From Capitella teleta (Eukaryota > Annelida > Polychaeta > Capitellidae), in NCBI GenBank assembly GCA_000328365.1, contig KB307982.1, forward strand, positions 30,038-94,037: a stretch of 64,000 bases of DNA, written 5' to 3'. A model generated the notes under the pieces. It saw only the letters and a list, made by a program, of their open reading frames with translations, searched no databases and had not been told where the DNA came from. Numbering within the stretch: position 1 is the first letter of the stretch; every line of letters starts with the position of its first letter. Positions 45,500 through 64,000 of this stretch are shown piece after piece. The position numbers were made by a program, and so were the translations under genes.

Positions 45500-48417
45500 A
45501 TATTGGGAAAAAATATACTCCGTTTTAAATCAATTCTGGTAGAATTTAATTACGATGTTACAGCGCTTTATTTTATGTGGCACTTTTCAAGAGGAGGTTG
45601 GGAGAGCATTATTTTCTTGTTCAGCAGGTGGCCTTGTGCTTGTTTCCTCTTCAGCAGACCCGACACCTAATAAGGGATGCCGATTCCTGACTTACGCCTC
45701 GTATGTATGGCTAATTGAACCGTCGAGTTGGATGCGTACCTGGTTAGAGCGTCGTAAGTTCGAGCCACGGTGAAGCTCGATATCAAAGAATCTATGAAAT
45801 AAAATATGTGGTATTATGTTATCAACCCTTTAACTCGTGAAGACATAACACATTACAACATAATAGTCTTTGAGAATGGCCCTAGTGCAGTTGTGAGATC
45901 CGGTACTTGTGTCGGATTTTAACTGCTTCAGGAAGATGCCATTGGTCAAAGGTTAATGAGTGTCCTAGGCCCTGAGAGGCATGCATATACAGTAGAATAA
46001 CTCACATAATTATACACCGTCTATCAAGCTCAGTAACTGGATAGGTTGTCATTCCTTACATTGGACTTATTCTTTAACGGTGGCCTGCATTCACCATCCA
46101 CTCAACAGACTTACACAGGCATGCATATTACTCAGGCGTACAATGTGAGCATGTAAAAGAGACATGTTTGATTGAGGGGATGGTGTTATTCTCGATGAAG
46201 GGTCGTGTCGCAGTTCAATCCATATTACCGTCTGGACTATCATTACTATGATAACAGCCACGATGTTTGTGCGTTATGACCATGGGACTATTCGTGACAA
46301 AGGACAAACCATCATTGCACATACGAATGCTTTGTAAGTGACGAATGTATTGTCATCAAATGCGTGGGTCTCGATTGCTTGATCATAGCGGTGTCTGTTG
46401 CACCTGAAGGCCTCATGTCACCAAACGAGTTCTCTTAGCGTCGTTGCTCGTTTTACCGATCGTTAACCTGTTAGAGGCATCTGTAAAATGTGCAATTTCG
46501 CCTGAAATTACGCTTTCATCATGATCACAGTTCGTTTTTAACTCGTCTTTAATGCATCTCGTCTACAGTCAGTTTATACCACATTCAGGTCGCTTTGGTT
46601 CACAATTTTTATGCAGTCAAATCCCGTCCTTAAAGTTGTTCCATTTCGCCCAGTGTACATCCATCCATTTGTCTTGTTCTTCTAGCTGGCACTCGGACAT
46701 CTATATTTCATGTCCGATTGCCCTGAGGGTGCATTTCAATAAAATGCATTAAATTATTCCTTAAACTAATTACTTTGATTAATTTATTAGAGTTTTAAAT
46801 GAAAATGATAATTTTTGGTTGTCTTCTGGATCGAATGTTAATATATTATATTGACATTAACAATCTTTATTTTCTTTCATCATTTTGAAAGAACAACAAT
46901 TATTTGTATATACTCTCGTAATAAATAGTACAAAGCTAAATTTTGCGTTTTCCGTAACTATTAAGAACAATAACCTTTTTATGTTCTCATCAATTTTTTC
47001 AAGTTTAGAGCCCCTTTCAAAAGTTTTGCTGTTTGTATGTTGAGAACTTTGGGGAACGGAGCTTGCTTTCCGGAAACCGTCTTCCCATCTAGTACATGGC
47101 GGCCTTAACACAGGTAAAAGGTATCACTGTTGTACACAGTTTAAAATAATTTGACAAATGTATTAGTTCATCAAATAATAATTGTGCAAATTTATACCCT
47201 GAATTCTGAGATTGAGGGTCGTTACGCAGTTTGGGGGATCATTCTAGAAACTACACAGTCCACAGATAAGGTCAGTGACCTTCTGTGGTATTTATGCAGC
47301 CTGAATCATTCCTCAACCCTAATATGGGCACGTCGAATGAAATATGAAAACATGAAAGACATGAGCATCGTGCTTTTGGTGTTGCGTTTAGATCTCGCTG
47401 AACACTGACTCACAAGCCACCGCTTGCACGATCGTCTACAGAGGATTATTGCACGAAATATCGCATGTACTCGTTATAGCCATTTGCAATGCAAGATCCA
47501 AACATGCTGACCTACGTTTCATGTATTTTTGCATGGCAAGCCAAAGGATTGGTTTGTTTACAAGTTACAACAAGGTCCAATTTATGACCTCATAATTGGC
47601 AAGTGCAATATTATTGAGAATGAAACAAGGTGGCTTTGAACCCGTCGAAATTAATTTACATAGATTTTAAAAAATTCAAGGAATAAACTCATTAATTATA
47701 TTTTGTATGCCCTGAAGTTTGTCGGCCAACGTATGTATTTGTCTCTTGGAATGAATGGTGTGTTGTCTCCTTATTCTAAGAGTACAATAGGCGTCATTTA
47801 CAAAGATCTCGGCACTATCAACTCACTGAATCAAGTGGTAGTGTCAAACCATTAAAACACAGAATCTCAAACAGAATATACAATTCCCACGTTTTATTTT
47901 TACAATCACACACAATAAAAGACAACATTCAAGTAAATAATTCGAACAAAGAAACGCGTCCAGAACAGTTATGTTTTTTTCTCACAACATGTTACAAGAG
48001 CTGATAGCAACGCACATTGTTGTTTTTGTTCTTGTTCTTGTCATGCCCTCTTCCACACTACATAGTGCGAACAGAACTTGCCACTAGTTAAGGGTCATAT
48101 GGAATCCGAGACCAGCCCCATTCACGCCTATAGTCATAGTCAGCCGTCGGATTGACCATGGTTGAAGCTATAATATGAATATGAATATGAATATATTAAT
48201 ACATGTAATATAAAATCAAATTCGAATTCGTCCGAAACAAAGTCTCGATGACCTGGTTACTAGCTACTTAGAATGACAAGTTGTTTCGAGCAGATTGTGC
48301 ATACCTTGTGTTGTAATTTCCATAAATGTCCATGATTTCGATCAAGCGCCTTATTTCGACAATATTCATCATTTGGAAGTAACCAGGAGAGTCCAGCTCA
48401 AAATGAATATTTTAACA
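45500..48417. other. No gene recognised downstream of nAChR gene B
   Basis: A short GTTCGAGCC word near 45763 resembles a tRNA box B but has no box A partner. The rest is AT-rich. An (ATGAAT)-type short repeat lies near 48170-48200. Confidence 0.4.
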
Positions 48418-48423
48418 TTTAAT
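48418..48423 (-). terminator. Candidate polyadenylation signal of nAChR gene B
   Basis: The variant signal ATTAAA lies on the minus strand about 75 bp after the stop codon. No closer AATAAA was seen. Confidence 0.35.
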
Positions 48424-48497
48424 TGAGTAATAATATATACTACAGATAACGGGGATTTTATAGAGTCAATCAAACATCTATACTCTATTGACACAGC

Positions 48498-55014
<6,517 letters not shown>

Positions 55015-55127
55015 TGAGAGGTGAGAATAAGAGACTGTCACTTATATCTCATTATCTGCATGTTGATGTTGAATATTCCATTTGAACAGTGATCTGAAAG
55101 TTAGGATCAAAGCACCAATTGCGGGCG

Positions 55128-55135
55128 TTTATACT
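55128..55135 (-). promoter_or_regulatory. TATA-like element upstream of the nAChR gene B signal exon
   Basis: On the minus strand GTATAAACG occurs about 115 bp upstream of the ATG at 55014, a normal distance for a promoter with a short leader. AT-rich context makes this weak. Confidence 0.3.
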
Positions 55136-55358
55136 TCGGATCACGCTCACCTCGTTTGAATCTGAAGACCTGTTCAACGTTTCATACCACGATAATAGGG
55201 ACGCATCAGAAGTTCAGAAGAATGAAAGGTTTTTCGTTCCGCATTTATGATCAGCTGTTTGTTGTCAATGTTAGTGAATGTAAATTCTATCAGCCGGAAA
55301 TAAATTTTCTCCTTATTCGATGCGTTATGAATTTAGCGAACTTCGAGCGGCTTTTTCT

Positions 55359-55389
55359 GTGAGCGATCATTCCATGCTATAGGGTATCT
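55359..55389. repeat. Isolated terminal fragment of the CAGAGATACTC family
   Basis: GAGCGATCATTCCATGCTAT, continuing AGGGTATCTCT, matches the right terminal end of the element at 55407-55940 and lies just to its left in the same orientation. It is a leftover end of a second insertion. Confidence 0.6.
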
Positions 55390-55406
55390 CTAAGTCAGCA
55401 GATGGG

Positions 55407-55940
55407 CAGAGATACTCTATAGCATGGATAAATTGTATTGAAATTGTATTGCAGCAAAACAATATATAATTATTAATTATTATAGGATGCAAATGACAGA
55501 GTGTCGTACTATATTATTTTATTAAAACGTTTTAATTTAATGTAGTAAAACCTATTAAAAAAACTTCGATTGCATGCATCAAGCAGAGTTTGCTACTATC
55601 TTGAAATCGCTATTTGATGTTTTAAAATTATCTTCAATGCATCAATTACTGCAGATGAGAGCTGATTCTTATAGATCTCGTCGTACTTTGGCTCAAAATC
55701 TTCACTCAAAAAATCATTAATGATTTCATCTAAAGGTTTTAGATTCATGCAACTGATAATTCCCACTTTGCTGCAAAAAATATGTCAATTTGTTGTTGCT
55801 CTCGATCTCAACCTATTCTTCAAGCCGTGATTATTGATAACCGGAAGTATTTAGTCGCTTTGAATCTCGTCGCTATCATAACGAACTTCGGCAACATTAT
55901 ATCAATGTGAGCGATCAATCCATGCTATAGAGTATCTCTG
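55407..55940 (-). mobile_element. Short TIR element (CAGAGATACTC family), copy 2
   Basis: Both terminal inverted repeats are present (CAGAGATACTCTATAGCATG at the left, its reverse complement at the right, about 23 bp). A 7-bp direct repeat AGATGGG abuts each end (55400-55406 and 55941-55947). CAGAG...CTCTG ends and a 7- to 8-bp duplication fit a hAT-derived MITE. No transposase is encoded. It lies upstream of the 54960-55014 exon, inverted relative to copy 1. Confidence 0.75.
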
Positions 55941-55947
55941 AGATGGG

Positions 55948-57560
55948 CTTCAGTGTAGTTTTTATTGAAGGAAATCTATTCCCGCAAATAGCATGCCTTT
56001 AAGGTAAAAATATCCTAAAAATATCCAAAAATAAAAATAAGGTAAAAAAGGTAAGAAAGTTAAGAATTAAAATCACAGCATACGGGCGACAGCAGACAAA
56101 TACGATAGATAAAAATGAACTGTTGTCGAATATATTGGCGATTACTGACATCATGCAGAATCGATTATTATTACTATCATTATGCAAGGAAATTGGTGTT
56201 TTACGGCACACCAACACTAACGTGTGTAATATGCATGCATCACCTAAGTTTCACTTTCGTGTAAATCTTTGAATATAAGAGGAAATCAAAATGTTTGCAA
56301 TAATAAGTTAATTGCTCCATCATTGGATTATCTTGGGCTATAAGTATCATATAGAATTTACACCACTAATTAGCGAAATGCAATAACTTCGGATTATTAG
56401 CATCAGACATGTTTAACTGTTTAAAAGTTAAAAGGACATACGAGGCAGGCAAGGATATCCACTCATACAAAATAATGAAAGCATCTGATGAATTGAAAAT
56501 GTTTGTATTAAAACATATGAATTATTGGTGTTGTCTGTGCTTGTGCAAAAGGTTACAATTCAATCATATAGGGTACATGTACCTGGTTTTGCTCATTAGA
56601 AACATTCCATTCGTTACCAATGCCTCCTGCATTGAACCCTCATCGAGATGGAGGCAGACATATATTATGCCTGCGTCAGAGATCCTAAAAATCTTTATGG
56701 CTATGGGAATAGTGAAGAAGGGGATACATCACAGTCGTCAAAGTTGAAAGCAACCCTTGGCCAGCCATGCATCTCTTGTGTGGAGGTCATTTGGCCTAAA
56801 AACTTAAGGTTAAGTCTGATAGCAGCAGAAACTAAAGACCTAATAGCACGAGCAATCTGTGTACATTGTAGAACAACCAGGTGTAGTCTAGGTCATTATT
56901 TCTGAATGTATACATGTATACATGTATACATGTATATATAAACTTAACCTTCACATCACATTGATTCAAAAAGTTTCCACGAACGCGATATATGAAGACA
57001 CCATAATTGCTACCTGTAGTTTCCACTCTGCCAACCACGCCACAATCTGGTTTGATCTTCTAGACACTAAATATCACAGATAAGAGAGAGATGCCCATTC
57101 TTTTATCTGTGCTCAACAAAATTATATTAATCAGCAGTTACACCATCGAAGCAAAGTCTTGTGTACCTAGGGAAGTTACACACACTTATACAAGTTAAAA
57201 TATGGGACTCTCACCTGGCAGTGATACAACAGGAAAGGGGAATGCCATTTTTCAGCGATATGCCAGAATTGCAGATTATCAGACCAATAGGCTTCGCTTC
57301 CATGTGAAAAATTAAGTTAACAAATATAAAACCTAAATGGGTCATGCAAGGTTAAGCAATATAGCAACTTGAAATAAAATCCAGCACCCCACTACAATGG
57401 CTTCTTACAAACCGAAGACATTTTCATTGCACTTTCGATCACCATCAATCACAATAAATTGCACAGTGAAAACTGTTACCGAGAATACGTAAATAATTAA
57501 TTTGAACTCTCACAAACCAATAAAACAATCTAAATCTTACAAACATAAGAGAAAAATCAC
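55948..57560. other. No gene recognised between candidate first exons of nAChR gene B
   Basis: AT-rich sequence with an (ATGTATAC)n tract near 56905-56940. A GC-richer minus-strand stretch near 57010-57055, ending in ACTACAG followed by GTAGCA, could be an exon end but carries no recognisable motif. Confidence 0.35.
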
Positions 57561-57564
57561 TCAC

Positions 57565-57625
57565 CGCACAGGAAAGCGATGCAGCAAAACCTCATCTTCG
57601 TGATGACTGTTGTCTTTGGGAACAT
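57565..57625 (-). CDS. Candidate alternative first exon (signal peptide), nAChR gene B or another gene
   Basis: Two in-frame ATGs (57625 and 57595) lead into MRFCCIAFLC and a phase-1 donor (TGCG followed by GTGAGTGA). With the upstream start the N-terminus is MFPKTTVITKMRFCCIAFLC. The phase fits the 155-nt second exon of nAChR gene B (51713-51867), as does the exon at 54960-55014. It could therefore be an alternative first exon under its own promoter, or the first exon of a separate gene whose later exons were lost. A TATA box is well placed upstream. Confidence 0.4.
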
Positions 57626-57689
57626 TTGAAGGAGTGTTCCTGTTGTGACAGTCGCTATGTAATGTCCTTTTGATGACAACACACGCCTG

Positions 57690-57697
57690 TTATATAG
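57690..57697 (-). promoter_or_regulatory. Candidate TATA box for the 57565-57625 exon
   Basis: CTATATAA on the minus strand lies about 70 bp upstream of the first in-frame ATG (57625). This is one of the better-placed TATA boxes in the window, in a less AT-rich setting. Confidence 0.45.
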
Positions 57698-58139
57698 CAC
57701 ACTGCAGCCAGAATGAATGCAAGACGCCACTGAAAAGACATCGCTTCCCTCACACAGGCAGGTAGAACTTCCCGCTATTGGTTACATGCAGGCAATTCGA
57801 AAAGACAGCCGCTAATTACGTTAGTTGTATGCATTTCATTCGCCATAGGCATCCTAATTTACCAAGAAGATTATTATATTCATTAAATGATTACATGATA
57901 TATTCATTATAAATATGGGTAAGGCAAAAATTGTCGCCTGTGGTATATTGCAGCTATTCAATGAAACAGATACCATTAGTACCAACCAATGCATTAACGA
58001 GATTATATTATAATATCACGTGTACTTCTGCCTGGTTAATTTGTGCCTTAAAAAAAATAAGCTTAAACAAAGCATTATAATCATACAATAATACCCCGTG
58101 TACCTATAATCCATACCCCAATATTACCTGAATTACCTT

Positions 58140-59400
58140 TCTTGTTTTTGTCAGGAAAAAGTTCGTGGAAGATATTCTAAACTATTCAATTCAACGCAGA
58201 AGATTATCAGTCACCAAGAGTATCCTTCATCGTGATGAAAGATGCTAATGCCACTTCACGATCCCATGCAATCAGCTTACAAGAAAGAGACAAGTACGGA
58301 AATTGCACTTCTATACATTAGAGGAGATGTCGAAAGACAACTGGATGCTGGCGATGCTGTTCTGATGGTAATTTCCTGGATTTGAGCGCAGCATTTGGAC
58401 CATGATCGCCGCCTATTTCGATTGGAGATTGAAGTTAGCATAACTGGAACGGCACTTATTTGACTGAAGTCCTATCTTAATATCGTAAGCAAAATGTCAA
58501 AATTAATGATTCCCTGTCTGCTGCTTCTGATCTCTCCGTAGATGTACCTCAAGGATCCGTCTTGGCACCACTTCTATTCCTCTGCTACATACTACAACTT
58601 CAAGGAATAATTATGAAACATGGAATACGCTACCACACTTATGCAGACGATATTCAACTGTACTGCCTGCTGACCCTGACCTTCTCGACCCCAAAAAAGG
58701 AGCAACTTGAAAGAATGGAGAAGTGTCTGGAAGAAATACGAAATTGGATATGCACCAACAAAATGAAATTGGACGAAGCCGAGACTGAACTATTGATTGT
58801 GTGCACACACAAAACAAGCCGAGAAGGTATCCTTCAATATCGGTTCTGCCAACATAAAACAAACGAAAATGGCTAAAACTCTTGGTGCTTTCTTTGAAAT
58901 CTAACCATGCAGAATCAGGTTGGCCATGTGGTGAAAAGTGCCTACTTTTCCCTTCGAAGGATCGCGAAAGTACGTCAACATCTGTCAGCAAAAGCAAGCC
59001 CACCGTGATTTCAAGACCGATTACCATAATGGCGCTCTTTGCTCATCCAAAATGCCAAATACGTCGGCTACAGATGACGCAAAACAGTGCCGCGCGAATT
59101 TTAACAAGAACTCCTAAACGTCACCACATAACACTTGTTTTAGCGTCACTGCATTGGCTCACAGTGGAGAAACGGATCCAGTTCAAAGTGGTGTGCAACA
59201 TCCACAATGCTTTGCACTCTGAGTCAGCTCCAAAAATATATAAAAAAATTATGCGAGCCTTACCATTCACACAGGCCACTGAGATCGTTCGACGATGCAA
59301 TTATGCTAAAAACATATCCTTCAAAAAAATATGTAAGTCTTTCAAGAAGAAATTGAAGATTTTTATGTTTCGTCAATGTTACATAGCCTAATATTTTAAT
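58140..59400 (+). pseudogene. LINE reverse transcriptase relict (CR1/L2/Jockey-like)
   Basis: The stretch begins in the fingers of a non-LTR reverse transcriptase (a VFLDLSAAF-like word near 58375-58395) and continues through DVPQGSVLAPLLFLCYILQL. The catalytic region is YADDIQLYC, and the thumb contains RMEKCLEEIRNWICTNKMKL. A second frame (58882-59391) gives the conserved C-terminal portion: QNSAARILTRTPKRHHITLV, then LASLHWLTVEKRIQFKVVC and SFKKKLKIFMF. Frames change and stops interrupt it, and the 5' half with the endonuclease is not visible. It is an inactive, 5'-truncated copy. The product would nick target DNA and copy its own RNA. Confidence 0.8.
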
Positions 59401-59415
59401 TTATATCTTAGCATT

Positions 59416-59471
59416 CTCTGTATGTAAATATTACGTCTCAGGGCTCTGTATGTAAATATTACGTCTCAGGG
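59416..59471. repeat. 28-bp tandem duplication at the LINE 3' end
   Basis: CTCTGTATGTAAATATTACG followed by TCTCAGGG occurs twice without change, just after the reverse transcriptase relict. Short tandem units at the 3' end are common in CR1/L2-type LINEs, so this probably is the element's own tail. Confidence 0.8.
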
Positions 59472-59914
59472 TGTTCCAGTGCAGTGAGTACTTTTAATGA
59501 TAAACACTTACATGATGTTTCATTTTGATATGATTATATGAGCTCCACTAATACTTGTACAGTCCCAGACAGAGGATACAAGAGAATGCAGTTAATTATC
59601 TCCTACGAGTAACAATATCAAATGAATCATCTCAACATTCATTCAACAAACACCAGTTACCTATACAGTCGTTCGATAGGGGTGGGTTAGATCCGTGATT
59701 GTTTTGTTTTAAATATACGATTATTTACAAAACGAGTCTTTCGCTTATGGATCGATGATGTGTAAATACCAACAGGCCGCCAAAGCAACATACTAACCAG
59801 AAATATAAGCAATCTCCTTCACACACACAGATCAAAGAGGACATGGCTCCGCATTCGGACTCTATAATCAGGACATTCTCTCTAATTCCACACTCCTGTT
59901 TGCCGTTCTTCATT

Positions 59915-60091
<177 letters not shown>

Positions 60092-60094
60092 ATT

Positions 60095-62105
60095 GTGTAT
60101 TTCGGTTTGTCCTGGTTGCATTCCTTTCGTTTACTAAACATTAGTAACAGTCTAAAATATCCATTAACAGATATAGCTATTACTGTTAATGGGTTTGTTA
60201 CTCATGCGTTTCAAAGGTGCTTCTTCTGCTTTTAGGACTTTTGATTTGTCAGTTCCTGAGAGTTTACCGAGCTGCATGACATCAAAATTACAAGCATTGA
60301 CTGTGGCGAGGAGGAAAATTGTAAAAGTACGGCTGCTTTACTTGTTGCTCCGTGTTATTTCATGTTCAACTTTCATAAATAATTCTTCATTGTGTTGGTG
60401 ATAAAAAAATTAATGGTTTTAAACTTTTGAGTGCCTTTAATTTGAGCACACATACTAATAAATAATAGTAAATTAATTATTCATTTATTTATTAATAAAG
60501 CACAAATATGCAACAAATAATGTTTCTATGAGCAAACATGTGAATAACACATGAGGTGTATTGAAAAATTTGCTCAATCCAAAAAATAGATGTTCACAAT
60601 CTGAAAATGTATGCCTAAATGTAGGATTAATTAATATAAAACCTTTCTACGTCAATAATATGTAGACATATATCCAACACATTGAAAAGTTTAACGTTTT
60701 ACCTCTACTTTTCACTACTAATTATAATTTTCTCGAGTTCGGGTTTTGGGTATGCTCTGTTTACGGTGTAAACTTATGTAAGAATACCAAAGGGATATAA
60801 AATTTATACTTTAAAGTTGTTATTCAATTGTACAGTGTGGAAAATACTACAACAAACTTAAATGGAAATAACTACAAATAACTACAAACGAATAATAATA
60901 AAGAAAACAGGGAAAATTTACGCACTAAAAACAAACTTAATGGCCCCTTATGCGACACAGTCAAGACATGAGGAAGTTTATGCAATCGAAGCGCGCCCGC
61001 GCTGGATGCACGCAGGAGATGCCCAGAACGTGCGCATACGTGGTCCCAAGAGTGGTCAGCACTGTGCGTAGAATCTTCACTTGTTCGTTGGATTTCAACT
61101 CTACAGGACGGATTTTTCTTTCACTGTTACACATCTTTTTTTGTTGTTTCACGCTTTTCCATCATCTCAAGCGTAAGTGTCCGAAATCTACATGGGTGTA
61201 CGTTCCACGTATTTGATACAAGTGATGTCCCTTTGGACTACTATATAACTATACTGTTTCTTGTCCTCGTGTGACGATCACAGTCATTTTTTTCTGTTTG
61301 ACGGTCCGCATAGCATTTTCTCCACAACCGCCCCATCGCTAACACCTTTGTTCTCAGTCGACAGCCGTAGTATACTGTATATGATTGCTGTTCGCCGCCT
61401 CGATGCCCAGGATCGAGTCGCATATCACCTCCGCCCGCTTTGACGCCTGGGACGCTGTGACGCATGAGTCCCAGCGACGTGAAAATAATATACACAAAAA
61501 GCATGTGTTTGTTGTACGTTCATGATTTAACCTCCAAGCTGCTACGCTGCTGTCTGCTTAGAAATAGTGTGATATAATACGTATATTAACATTACATGTG
61601 CAAACGCAATAATACTAAGTTAACTTGGGTAATTCGCCCCGCATGACACTCTTTCCTGCGTAGACAAGGAATGGAACACGCCAGTCAACAGGCGTCATCT
61701 TCCGGTAAATCAGGGCTTTCCCCACCTCAATTGGAAGGGCTCTGAGTTGCACGTGACGGGTGCACGTTTGTCGATCATGGTAGCGACATCTAGGTCACCA
61801 ATCACCATAGGCCTCTTCCAACAACCTTGCCGGCTTCACATAAACTTATTTTGAACTTAGTAATCTTAATAAATGCTGCTTAAATTATGTTGTTGGAGGC
61901 AGATGGTTGAGGAGTGAGCTTCTGTGATATTATTTATTTCATACCTTTATAGTTGGGGCTATCCAGCCCCTACTTTAACGCCTGACATAGGATATGCAGT
62001 ATGCGTACTAGGGTTAATGTAAAACACTCCTTCATGAGTAGATCACTGGTTGCTTTCTACATGTATATTACAGATAGGTCTATTTACCTGGCATTAAGCG
62101 TACCC
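60095..62105. other. No gene recognised
   Basis: A GC-richer patch at about 60980-61080 and 61260-61460 shows frames of mixed composition with no family signature. The rest is AT-rich. Confidence 0.35.
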
Positions 62106-62109
62106 TTTT

Positions 62110-62525
62110 TGATTGAGCAAGGCGAAGTCACCGTAGGTGTTCTGCTTGACTTTTAAAAGGCATTTGACACCATACAATATAAAATTCTTTTCTCCAAGCA
62201 TTTGAGGTATGGAATCCGCGGCACCCCTCATCGCTGGTTCACTAACTACTTATCGGGTCGTCAACAAAGGGTAATTTCTAATGGCTGTACTTTTAATGAC
62301 TGTATTGATTTAATTTTCTTGTAGTGTTCCACAGGGTTCCATCCTAGGTCATTGATTGTTTTAGTTATACATTAACGATGTCACTTTTGTCTCTGAACGT
62401 ATGCATTTTACTCTCTTCGCTGATGATACTATTGCTTTCAACTCTGCTCCCAATGTCGACGCAGCGATAACTAGTATGGACGAAGAATTAAGGCAACTTA
62501 ACATCTGGCTCGATGCAATTTGTTT
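62110..62525 (+). pseudogene. Second LINE reverse transcriptase relict
   Basis: Across frames one reads KAFDTIQYKILFSKHLRYGI, then RGTPHRWFTNYLSGRQQRVI, then a VPQGS-like box and FADDT (catalytic YADD box variant), followed by a segment like AAITSMDEELRQLNIWLDAI. Stops and frame changes make it inactive. It is a 400-bp fragment, from a different lineage or copy than the one at 58.1-59.4 kb. Confidence 0.75.
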
Positions 62526-62529
62526 TATT

Positions 62530-63840
62530 TTGGACATTTTTCTTACATTATAATAAACAATTTTATCTTATCATATATATGTAACACAGAGGTCGCCCAA
62601 CAATTGCACACTGAGACATAAAAAACGGCGAATTTTTCATTCAAAATCCTGATGCAACTCATTCCGTTTGTTATTCTCGTTCCTCTTCCAACCTGTTCCT
62701 CTATTTGCTTCCTCTTCCTGCTGCATATATAATTTGCTTGCACTTAAAAGTTTTTAGAACCCAGCTGAATTTGCATAAATTAGCAAACAAGCAAAGGGAT
62801 AATGGTGATAACGATGTTCATGGGTAGAAATAGCCTATGGAAGAAACGCCCTAAATGTATTGAACTTGGGTAAAGCAAGAGAGTGTAATTAAGTGGGACA
62901 TCATGGGATTTGTATATCGTTCGCTCTTAAAATCACCACATCAGTATAGTAGTACCTGTAGAGAATAGTGTATGTGCACTCATTTGTATTAACTACTGGC
63001 ATCATTATACATAATTATAGGATGATATAGCAACAATTGCCAAGCCACTTCAAGCCTCTGCTAGCCGCCGATCACAATACTGAGCCGATATTTCTGATTG
63101 GTGGAGCGGCTTTAGCAGCTAGCCGGTCATTTTTACCTCAGTCAGCCGATTCTGGCCAATTACAATCTGCTCCGGGGTCTATTAACGCAAATGTCTCTTG
63201 CCTGAAGTCCTGCACATGCAGAGGTCTGCTGCCAAGCCTCACGGAGCTTGGCGTCCGGAGCTCGGCTCTCTCCCAAAACGGATTGCCGCACATGCCAGAT
63301 TATACGCGCTGGTTATATAGTTGCATGCACGCGCTAAACAATTTGCAGAGGAGCTATCTGTACTAAGGCCTAAATAATTATTTTACAACAAAACTATTAA
63401 CGATTAAATTAAACATTCATTAATGATTAATCCACACCGTATCGATAATATATGCCTATAGATAATAATTATTACGTTGTAGGACGTGGCCGTCATCGGA
63501 GCCTTGAATCCTCCGTAGAGGGTGATGACCTTCACAACATGTTCCAAGTTTGAATGTCTTTGCTAAATTAACGAGCCATCTAATAAGCTGGTTATGCATG
63601 TACACTGTTGTGTTGTCTGCATAGAATATTTCCACATGTACATGTATATTTCAATTAGAAAGCAAATTAGTTCTCACTAATTGGTTGGTAATTGACTGAT
63701 TGACGGAGCGTCATTAGAGGTGCTGTTCATTCGTTGTATTCATAATAGCAATTATCATTAATTTTATTGTCCTACAAAATGCGATCCTGGCGTCGTAAAG
63801 CTTTGTTTAATTCTTGGTATACCTGGTCGTACACCTGTAA
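62530..63840. other. No gene recognised
   Basis: A 109-codon frame at 63037-63366 lies in a GC-richer patch with CCAAT-like words but has no signal peptide, domain or repeat; it is not considered a gene. Confidence 0.35.
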
Positions 63841-63844
63841 TCTC

Positions 63845-63925
63845 TCTTTATTCAACCGCGCGCTCGCCGAAAGTGCAGAGGGTCGTGGGTTCGATTCCCG
63901 TTAGGCAACTCGCCGGGTTCGAATT
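63845..63925 (+). mobile_element. Possible tRNA-derived SINE fragment
   Basis: GAGGGTCGTGGGTTCGATTC followed by CCG contains a good polymerase III box B, as in SINE heads, and a second GGGTTCGAATT occurs 30 bases later. No complete box A or tRNA fold is present, so it is not an intact tRNA gene. Confidence 0.3.
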
Positions 63926-64000
63926 TCGCGGCCTGAAAACCCAAATGTCCACCACAGCATGACACATTGCATAGTGTCGAAATGTGGTACCTGGTTGGAC

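Noticed and set aside
45725-45780. tRNA-like GGTTAGAGCGTCGTAAGTTC segment
   Set aside because: Only a box B-like word is present; no acceptor stem or cloverleaf and no box A at the right spacing.
63037-63366. 109-codon plus-strand frame in a GC-richer patch
   Set aside because: No domain, signal peptide or splice evidence; the composition is explained by a CCAAT-rich noncoding patch.

Overview
The window is AT-rich, intron-bearing animal DNA, probably from a marine invertebrate. The case rests on three things. It holds two animal-type nicotinic acetylcholine receptor (nAChR) genes with conserved exon sizes. It holds a compact secreted fibrinogen-related (FReD) lectin gene of a kind abundant in echinoderms and other marine invertebrates. 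Its repeats (Ty3/Gypsy, hAT, piggyBac-like, LINE, tRNA-derived SINE) are typical of such genomes. An echinoderm or related deuterostome is a reasonable guess but is not proven by the sequence. An assembly gap of 85 N lies at 39019-39103.

Layout. From 1 to about 33 kb I see no complete gene: mostly unique AT-rich DNA with a 748-bp hAT-like element (4862-5609) and a diverged partner (about 20571-20890), a 697-bp TTAA-flanked element (5817-6513), a hAT transposase relict (about 8440-9230), one plausible first exon of a secreted protein (10991-11171, minus), a possible terminal exon (16163-16345), tRNA-derived SINEs (7412-7512, 21739-21979), the 5' half of a Ty3/Gypsy fossil (23030-24700, minus) and a 5'-truncated LINE with a target-site duplication (30831-31090).

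From 33 to 58 kb is the gene-bearing part. A five-exon fibrinogen-related gene (33039-35501, plus) converges tail-to-tail on nAChR gene A (35653-38313, minus), with only about 150 bp between the stop codons. A second, tandem nAChR gene B (48498-55014, minus, perhaps starting as far up as 57625) follows with the same orientation. Five corresponding exons have identical lengths (45, 110, 204, 332 and 206 nt), so the two are old tandem duplicates. Both have the Cys-loop, the vicinal Cys pair of alpha-type subunits, a cation-type M2 and M4. For gene A the N-terminal ligand-domain exon was not found; its upstream side holds a piggyBac-like element, the assembly gap and a second Ty3/Gypsy fossil with two LTRs (39836-42373). 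Near 44.9 kb two candidate first coding exons lie head-to-head. Gene B's 5' region holds long AAT microsatellites and an inverted pair of short terminal-inverted-repeat elements around a candidate signal-peptide exon.

From 58 to 64 kb there are two LINE reverse-transcriptase relics (about 58140-59400 and 62110-62525), a long AAAT microsatellite and a SINE-like fragment at the end. No CRISPR array, rRNA gene, intact tRNA gene or operon-like cluster was seen. I did not find a clearly new biological system. The most informative features are the tandem receptor pair with candidate alternative first exons and the nearly overlapping convergent gene ends.
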